The notes beneath the pieces were generated by a model. It searched no databases and was not told the DNA's origin. It was given only the letters and a program-made list of their open reading frames with translations. Positions 58,535-64,000 of a stretch of DNA of 64,000 nt are shown piece after piece. The DNA is from Lentzea atacamensis (GTDB taxonomy: Bacteria; Actinomycetota; Actinomycetes; Mycobacteriales; Pseudonocardiaceae): positions 496,001-560,000 of the forward strand of contig NZ_QLTT01000004.1 in NCBI RefSeq assembly GCF_003269295.1, written 5' to 3'. The position numbers and the translations under genes were made by a program. The stretch's first letter is position 1; each line of letters opens with the position of its first letter.

Positions 58535-61500
58535 ATGTCGCAGCCCGCGTTACCGGCCCGGCTCGTGGACAGGCCCGCGCTGACCGCGAGGCTCGACACC
58601 GCAGCAGGCCACAAGGTCGTCGTCGTGAAGGCCGGACCGGGCTGGGGGAAGACGACCTCGGTCGCCGCGTGGGCGGCGACCCGGCGGGCGTGCTGGCTGA
58701 GTGCGGGGGACACCTCGCTGGACCGGTTGTCGCGCGGGCTGTTGCGCGCGTTGCGGCAGCGGTTGCCGAGGTTGCCGGTGGAGCTGATCACCTCGCAGGC
58801 CGATGCGGTCGCGGACCTGGTGTGCGGGCTGCTGGACGTCCACCTCGACGAGCCTCTGGTGCTGGTGGTCGACGACGCCGGCGCGCTGGACGGCGACGGT
58901 GCGCGGTTGATCGAGGCGTTGTGCCTGCGCAGCCCGGAGTTGTTCAGCCTGGTGCTGCTGACCCGCGGCGAGCTCGGCTTCGCGCTGCCCGCGGACCTCT
59001 GCGAGATCGACTCGCGGGAGCTCGCGTTCACCGGGGAGGAGGTCGCCGCGCTCGTCGGCGCGGACGCGGCCGGGGTCGTGCGGGCGCGCACCGCCGGGTG
59101 GCCCGCTGCCGTGACGCTGTACCGGGAAGCGCTGAGCACCGGATGCGCGGTGCCGCAGGAGGATGGCGGCGATGTGCTCGTGCGGCTGGCCGCGTCGGTG
59201 CTCGCCGGCGAACCAGAGCCGGTCAGGGAGCTGTTGCGCGCCATAGCGTTGCTGGGGCGGGTGAGCATCGCGCTGTGCGTCGCGCTCGGGTTCACCGATG
59301 CCCGCGACACGTTGCCGGAGCTGACCCGGCGGGGGTTGCTGAGCGGCGACCGTCCTGAGTGGAGTGTGCTGGAGCCGATCGGCGTGTTGCTGCGGCGCGA
59401 CACCGGCGGTGAGGAGGTCCGGCACCGAGCGGCGGTCTTCTGCGAACGGACCGGCGCGCACGCGGAAGCACTGCGGCACCTCGTCGAGGCGAAGAGGTGG
59501 GACCTGGTCGCGCAGCTCCTCCTGCGCAGGGACGAGCAGATCGTCGCGGCGGGCGGTGCGGACGCGGTGCTCGAAGCGCTGGAGCACCTGGAGATCGACG
59601 ACCAGCGGCTGCACCTGGTCCAGGGCTTCGCCCGGCAGCACAAGGGGGACTGGCTCGGGGCGTTGCACAGCTACGAGCAGGCGAGCGGGAAGGTGCTGCG
59701 ACCGTGCCTGGCGTGGCGGATGGGGCAGCTGCACGCCCTCACCGGGCAGCCGGAGCGAGCCGTCGACCTGTTCGAGCGCACGGTGTTCGACGACGTCGCG
59801 TCACTGGACGAGGTGCGGCTGCTGTCGCTCGCGGTGCGGTGGTTCCGGGAGACCGGCAGGCACGCGCAGGCGCGGAAGCTGGCCGGGCGGTGTGAGCTGG
59901 CGGCACGGCGCTGTGGCGGGCACGCCGCGAAGGCCTGGAGCAGCAAGGCCTTCGGGTTCCTAGCCGCGCACGACGGTGACCGGGTCGCGTTCGAGATGCA
60001 CTACGGCCAGGCGGCGGACGGCGCCCGGCGGTCCGGCAACCGGATGCTGGAGCTGACGATCCGCACCGAACGGGCGTGGTTCCTGGCGGCGGAGACCAGC
60101 CCGGCCGACGCGCTCGCCGAGCTCGGCGAGGTCGTGGTTCTCGGCAGGCAAGCGGGACTCGTTGAGCCGGACTGCCACCACACCAGGGCGCTCGCCAACA
60201 CCAGGCTCGGCCGGTTCGACGCTGCCCTCGCCGACGCCGACAGGGCGGGCTGGGGTGTCAAGGGCCTGGTGATCAGGGCGGAGGTGCACCGCAGGCGCGG
60301 CGAACCCGGTCAGGCCCAGGCGTTCCTCGACGAGGCGCTGGCCATCCCCGGCACGGATCCGTTGCGGATCCTCGCGAAGGCGACGCTGGCGAGAGTCCTG
60401 GCGAGCGAGAACCCCGCAACCGCGCGCGAACTCGCCGACGAGGCCGTGGCCGACGCGGAGAACCTGCGGATGTGGCAGGTGCCGGCGTTGCTCGCGCGTG
60501 GCTGGGTCGCCCTGCTCGCCGGTGATCGCGAGCGGGCGCGCGAGGACGCGGCCGCCGCTCGGGCGCTGGCGGGGCGCCGGGGTGACCGGGCAGGGCTCGC
60601 CGACGCGTTGCAGCTGGCGGCGGGCACGTCGGAGAAGCCGGCGGTCGCGCTGCTCGCCGAGGCCGCGATGGTGTGGCAGGCGGCGGGAGACGAGGTCGGT
60701 GCCCTGACGGCGAAACTCGCGTCGGCCCGGCTGACCGGCGTGGACGTCCCGAGGTTCGAGGACGAGCTGCGCGGGCACGGCGTGCGCACCGACGTGCCGA
60801 TGGCCGACGTGCTCGGCACGGGGTTGCCCCGCACCGCGCGGATCGCCGTCAGGACGCTCGGCGGGTTCCAGGTGCTGCGCGACGGCGTTCCGGTGCCGGG
60901 CGCACTGTGGCAGTCGAAGAAGGCGCGCGACCTGCTGAAGATCCTGGCGGCGAACCGTGGCCGGCCCGTGCCCCGGCCGCAGCTCGTCGACCTGCTGTGG
61001 CCGGACGACCTCTCCGACCGCACGGCGAACCGGTTGTCGGTGCTGCTGTCCACGCTCAGGAACGTGCTGTCGGTGTCCGCGGACGCCGAGCCGCTGGTCG
61101 CCACCCGCGACACGGTCGCCTTGGACCTGTCCCTCGTGGACCTGGACGTCGCCGCTTTCTTCACCACGGCGAACGCCGCGCTGGTGGCGCACCGGCGCAA
61201 CGACCCGGCCGCGCACCGGTTGCTGATCGACGCGGACGAGCTGCACCTCGGCGAGTTCCTGGCCGAGGAACCCTATGAGCAGTGGGCCATCCAGGTGCGC
61301 GAGGAAGTTCGCGGCAGACACACCGCCGTGCTGCGGGCGTTGGCACAGGTACCCGACCCCGAACAGCAGGTCGGTTACCTGACGAGGTTGCTGGAGCTCG
61401 ACCCGTACGACGAGAGCGCCCACGTGCGGCTGGTGAAGGCGTTGCGGGCGGCGGGCCGGCACGGCGAGGCGCGCCGCAGGTACGAGGTCTATCTCGGGCA

Positions 61501-61570
61501 GATGAACGAGATCGGCGTCCGGCCCACCGAACCGGACCTGTTCGGCAGACCTGTTCTTCAGGTCTCCTGA
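58535..61570 (+). CDS. MalT-like STAND regulator with C-terminal SARP domain
   Basis: A 1011-residue regulator with reversed domain order: ATPase first (Walker A VVVVKAGPGWGKTTSVAAWA; VLVVDDAGALDGDGARLIEA), TPR region (about 320-760), then a C-terminal OmpR-like winged helix (VRTLGGFQVLRDGVPVPGAL, LWQSKKARDLLKILAANRGR, RPQLVDLLWPDDLSDR) and BTAD domain (about 890-1000). The winged helix marks it as a SARP rather than a LuxR. ATG 58535 fits the LVDRPALTARLDTAA opening. It ends before a strong terminator, so the NRPS operon has its own promoter, which this protein may activate. Confidence 0.9.
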   Translation: MSQPALPARLVDRPALTARLDTAAGHKVVVVKAGPGWGKTTSVAAWAATRRACWLSAGDTSLDRLSRGLLRALRQRLPRLPVELITSQADAVADLVCGLLDVHLDEPLVLVVDDAGALDGDGARLIEALCLRSPELFSLVLLTRGELGFALPADLCEIDSRELAFTGEEVAALVGADAAGVVRARTAGWPAAVTLYREALSTGCAVPQEDGGDVLVRLAASVLAGEPEPVRELLRAIALLGRVSIALCVALGFTDARDTLPELTRRGLLSGDRPEWSVLEPIGVLLRRDTGGEEVRHRAAVFCERTGAHAEALRHLVEAKRWDLVAQLLLRRDEQIVAAGGADAVLEALEHLEIDDQRLHLVQGFARQHKGDWLGALHSYEQASGKVLRPCLAWRMGQLHALTGQPERAVDLFERTVFDDVASLDEVRLLSLAVRWFRETGRHAQARKLAGRCELAARRCGGHAAKAWSSKAFGFLAAHDGDRVAFEMHYGQAADGARRSGNRMLELTIRTERAWFLAAETSPADALAELGEVVVLGRQAGLVEPDCHHTRALANTRLGRFDAALADADRAGWGVKGLVIRAEVHRRRGEPGQAQAFLDEALAIPGTDPLRILAKATLARVLASENPATARELADEAVADAENLRMWQVPALLARGWVALLAGDRERAREDAAAARALAGRRGDRAGLADALQLAAGTSEKPAVALLAEAAMVWQAAGDEVGALTAKLASARLTGVDVPRFEDELRGHGVRTDVPMADVLGTGLPRTARIAVRTLGGFQVLRDGVPVPGALWQSKKARDLLKILAANRGRPVPRPQLVDLLWPDDLSDRTANRLSVLLSTLRNVLSVSADAEPLVATRDTVALDLSLVDLDVAAFFTTANAALVAHRRNDPAAHRLLIDADELHLGEFLAEEPYEQWAIQVREEVRGRHTAVLRALAQVPDPEQQVGYLTRLLELDPYDESAHVRLVKALRAAGRHGEARRRYEVYLGQMNEIGVRPTEPDLFGRPVLQVS

Positions 61571-61592
61571 GGGAAGTCCCTGGCACACCACG

Positions 61593-61630
61593 GGGCCACC
61601 TGAGCGGATCACCGTCCGCAAGGTGGCCCT
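61593..61630. terminator. intrinsic terminator hairpin
   Basis: GGGCCACCT (61593-61601) pairs with AGGTGGCCC (61621-61629), with an inner GCGGA/TCCGC stem and a 6-nt loop. It follows the STAND-SARP stop (61570) and precedes the thioesterase (61745). Confidence 0.85.
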
Positions 61631-61744
61631 GTTGGCGTTCCAGCAGGTCAAAGCCGCCGTAAGAGTTCCATCAGGTTTCCGGAAGGGTGCGCTAAGGGCC
61701 GCTTCGTAGCTTCTCGTGGACGACGGAACACGGGGGTGTGACGG

Positions 61745-62473
61745 GTGGGAAGCAGCTGGCTGATCTGTCCTCGGCCGAGGCCTGACGCGGCACTGCGGGT
61801 GGTGTGCGTGCCCTACGCGGGCGGCGGCGCGTCGGCCTTCTGGGACTGGGCGGATCTGCTGGGCAGCAGCGTTGAGCTGTGGTGCGCGGTGCTGCCGGGA
61901 CGGGAACGCAGGTTCGCCGAGACCGCCGAGACCGAGGCGGCGCGGATCGCGGAACCGCTGGCGGAGGCCGTTCGCGAAAAGATCCGGACGCCGCTGGTGT
62001 TGTTCGGCCACAGCATGGGCGGGCTGATCGCGTTCGACGTGGCACGCAGGCTGGGCGGTCTCGTCGAGCACCTCTTCGTGTCCGCGACCAGGGCGCCGCA
62101 CCTGAAGTCCGGCGACGAGCCGCACCTGCTCGATGACGACGGCCTGCTCGACTGGATGACCAGGCTCGGTGGCGTGCCCGCGGACCTGCTGGCGCACAGG
62201 GAGATGCTCGCCCTGCTCCTGCCGACGCTGCGTGCCGACCTGACCGTGTGCGCCCGTTACCGCGGCACCGAAGACGTGATCGACGTGCCCATCACCGCGT
62301 TCGCCGGCACCGGTGACCCGCTCGCGAGCGAGGCCGAGGTCGCCGCCTGGGAGCGCCACACCACCGCCGGCTTCGACCTCGTGGTCCGGCCCGGCGGCCA
62401 CTTCTACCTCAAAGACGATCCGGCGGCGGTGACGAGCGTCCTGTGCGCGGCCGCCAAGGAAGGTGTGCAGTGA
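61745..62473 (+). CDS. type II thioesterase
   Basis: A 242-residue alpha/beta hydrolase that frees stalled or mis-primed carrier proteins on NRPS/PKS enzymes. Seen: VCVPYAGGGASAFWDWADLL, nucleophile elbow VLFGHSMGGLIAFDVARRL, FAGTGDPLASEAEVAAW with the acid and GGHFYLKDD with the base. These are the hallmarks of TEII (GrsT type). GTG 61745 is the likely start. Its stop overlaps the NRPS start (GTGA), so the two are translationally coupled. Confidence 0.93.
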   Translation: MGSSWLICPRPRPDAALRVVCVPYAGGGASAFWDWADLLGSSVELWCAVLPGRERRFAETAETEAARIAEPLAEAVREKIRTPLVLFGHSMGGLIAFDVARRLGGLVEHLFVSATRAPHLKSGDEPHLLDDDGLLDWMTRLGGVPADLLAHREMLALLLPTLRADLTVCARYRGTEDVIDVPITAFAGTGDPLASEAEVAAWERHTTAGFDLVVRPGGHFYLKDDPAAVTSVLCAAAKEGVQ

Positions 62474-64000
62474 GCCACGAGCAACCCTTTGTCGGCAAGC
62501 ACCCCGCGACTCGCGGCCAGCAGCAGATCTGGTTCTCAGACCAGCTGGCGCCGGGCGCCACGTTCAACACGGTCCCGGTGCACGTGGAGATCACCGGCGC
62601 GCTGGACACCGGCGCGCTCACCGCCGCGCTGATGGCGGTCGTGCACCGGCACGAGCCGCTGCGCACGACGTACCGGCTCGACGGCACCGAACTCGTAGCG
62701 GTGGTCGCCCCTGACCCACAGGTGACGATCAATGCCTGGGACCTCCGTGAACTCCTGCCCGCTGAACGCACTGCACGCGCCGAAGCGTTGGTGGCCAACG
62801 AACTCGCGCGCCCCATCGACATTTCCAGCGGCGCGCCGTTGCGAGCAGTGTTGCTGCGCCTGGACGACGACAGCCACCAGCTCGTCCTGCTGGTGCACCA
62901 CATCGCGGTGGACGGCGCGTCGGTCGCGGTGATCCAGGAGGAGCTCGTGCGCTCCTACGCCGGTCAGGTGGCGTTGCCGCAGCCCGGGGTCCGGTACCGC
63001 GACGTCGCCCTGCTGAGCGGTGATGCCGACGTCGAACACTGGTGCGCGGAGCTCGCGGATCTGCCGGAACCCCTGGAACTGCCCAACATCCGCACCCGGC
63101 CCGCACAGCCGGACTTCGCCGCCGAGGTGCTGCCGCTGGTCGTGCCCGAGGAACTGGCGAACGCCGTCCGGAAGACCGCGAGCACGCACCGCTCGTCGTC
63201 GTTCATGGTGCTGCTGACCGCGTTCTCCGTGCTGCTGCACAGGTTGACGGGCTCGTCGGACATCGTGGTCGGCTCGCCGTCCGCCGGACGTGAACACGCC
63301 GACACGCACGACCTGGTCGGCTACTTCGTCAACATGCTCGCGCTGCGTGTGCGGCTCGGCTGGGACCCGACCTGCGCCGAGGCGATGGACCTCGTGCGCG
63401 ACACCGTCCTGGACGCGCTCGACCACCGCGAAGCGCCGTTCCACCAGATCGTGGAAGCGCTGGGGGAGAAGGGCGACGTGGACCGGCACCCGGTCTTCCA
63501 GGTCGTCTTCGCGTCCCCGCCGCCGCTCGCCGGGCCGCTGGCCGCGGGTGGCTGCGTGTTCACGTTCACCCAGGGCACCAGCAACCAGTGCCTGTACGAC
63601 CTCGAACTGCAGCTGCCGGACTCTGGCAGCGGCGAGCTGCGCGGCTGGGCCAAGTTCCGCACCGCGCTCTACCAGCGTGCCGACATCGTCGACCTGACCG
63701 AGCGCTTCACCACCGTGCTGGAGCAGCTGACCAGCACGCCGGACGCACGCCTGTCCAACCTGTCGCTGCTCTCCGCCGACGAGACCCTGCGGATCGTCCG
63801 CGACCTCAACGCGAACGCGACCGCGTACCCGGCGGACGCGACGCTGGTCGAGCTGTTCGAGCAGACCGCGGACCGGTTCTCCGAAGACATCGCAGTCGAG
63901 TTCGGCTCGGTCAGCCTCACCTACGCGGAGCTCGACCAGCGCGCCAACCGGCTGGCCGCGCACCTCGGCGCTCTGGGCGTGGGCGTGGGAACTCCGGTCG
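62470..64000 (+). CDS. nonribosomal peptide synthetase (partial, runs off the window)
   Basis: The first 510 residues of an NRPS. Seen: a condensation domain (about 10-430) with LVLLVHHIAVDGASVAVIQE (HHxxxDG), FMVLLTAFSVLLHRLTGSSD IVVGSP region and HREAPFHQIVEAL, then the start of an adenylation domain (TLVELFEQTADRFSEDIAVE, LTYAELDQRANRLAAHLGAL). Beginning with a condensation domain means this is either a lipo-initiation module or follows another protein in assembly. Specificity residues lie outside the window. GTG 62470 overlaps the thioesterase stop. Confidence 0.95.
   Translation, partial: MSHEQPFVGKHPATRGQQQIWFSDQLAPGATFNTVPVHVEITGALDTGALTAALMAVVHRHEPLRTTYRLDGTELVAVVAPDPQVTINAWDLRELLPAERTARAEALVANELARPIDISSGAPLRAVLLRLDDDSHQLVLLVHHIAVDGASVAVIQEELVRSYAGQVALPQPGVRYRDVALLSGDADVEHWCAELADLPEPLELPNIRTRPAQPDFAAEVLPLVVPEELANAVRKTASTHRSSSFMVLLTAFSVLLHRLTGSSDIVVGSPSAGREHADTHDLVGYFVNMLALRVRLGWDPTCAEAMDLVRDTVLDALDHREAPFHQIVEALGEKGDVDRHPVFQVVFASPPPLAGPLAAGGCVFTFTQGTSNQCLYDLELQLPDSGSGELRGWAKFRTALYQRADIVDLTERFTTVLEQLTSTPDARLSNLSLLSADETLRIVRDLNANATAYPADATLVELFEQTADRFSEDIAVEFGSVSLTYAELDQRANRLAAHLGALGVGVGTPV

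Noticed and set aside
59960-62401. 813-codon antisense frame across the STAND-SARP and thioesterase genes
   Set aside because: Spans two real genes and a terminator, with no recognisable domain.
1-64000. tRNA or rRNA genes, insertion sequences, phage attachment sites
   Set aside because: I looked for transposase motifs, flanking inverted repeats with target duplications and tRNA-like cloverleaf ends and saw none that I could support by eye.

Overview
This window is high-GC DNA from a filamentous actinomycete, most likely a Pseudonocardiales-type genus (Lentzea, Saccharothrix or similar; this placement is inference from gene content, not a computed result). Supporting signs are heavy G/C at third codon positions, frequent GTG starts, ATGA/GTGA overlaps between genes, a four-gene conservon, SARP/AfsR regulators, a CebR-type operator and an NRPS. 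I recognised no rRNA, tRNA, CRISPR array or insertion sequence.

1-9.9 kb, general metabolism: an alpha/beta hydrolase, a YbdK-type carboxylate-amine ligase followed by polyphosphate kinase 2, a GAF-ANTAR regulator, a small secreted protein, a LuxR regulator, an amino-acid permease, a decayed MFS exporter, and a DUF4386 membrane protein divergent from a TetR regulator with three phased operators between them. 10.2-21.2 kb, secreted polymer degradation: a GH127-ricin enzyme beside LacI-type operators, an ATP-grasp protein, a secreted hydrolase, a two-component system, a PHB-depolymerase-like enzyme, an AA10 LPMO with a perfect CebR box, and a CE1-like esterase. 21.3-30.1 kb, aromatic catabolism: PaaX, MarR and IclR regulators around an operon of aldehyde dehydrogenase, alcohol dehydrogenase and acyl-CoA ligase, and a second operon of a Rieske oxygenase, a 52-residue coupled protein and a reductase.

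30.1-44.5 kb, sensing and envelope: a TIR-domain protein, an operon of MoxR, DUF58, transglutaminase-like and RCC1/PKD proteins with a 4-nt overlap at every junction, an XRE-TPR regulator, and a conservon (cvnA-D). 44.5-47.2 kb: a tryptophanase-like lyase beside a DMATS-type indole prenyltransferase, suggesting a prenylated indole product. 48.0-49.6 kb: an antibiotic-resistance type ABC-F protein.

49.8-55.0 kb is the most unusual part. Two small-peptide operons face each other. The plus-strand operon has a 53-residue precursor with six cysteines in its C-terminal half, then a MauE-thioredoxin fusion, an ABC exporter and a minimal S26 signal peptidase. The minus-strand operon has a 48-residue secreted precursor ending in Cys-Thr-Thr-Gly-Cys, then SdpA, SdpB and an XRE regulator. 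The two operons overlap tail to tail. Together they look like machinery for making and exporting disulfide-bonded peptides, probably antimicrobial, next to a candidate ribosome-protection gene.

55.3-64.0 kb: two giant SARP/STAND regulators, a type II thioesterase and the start of an NRPS (condensation domain, then the beginning of an adenylation domain) that runs off the right edge.
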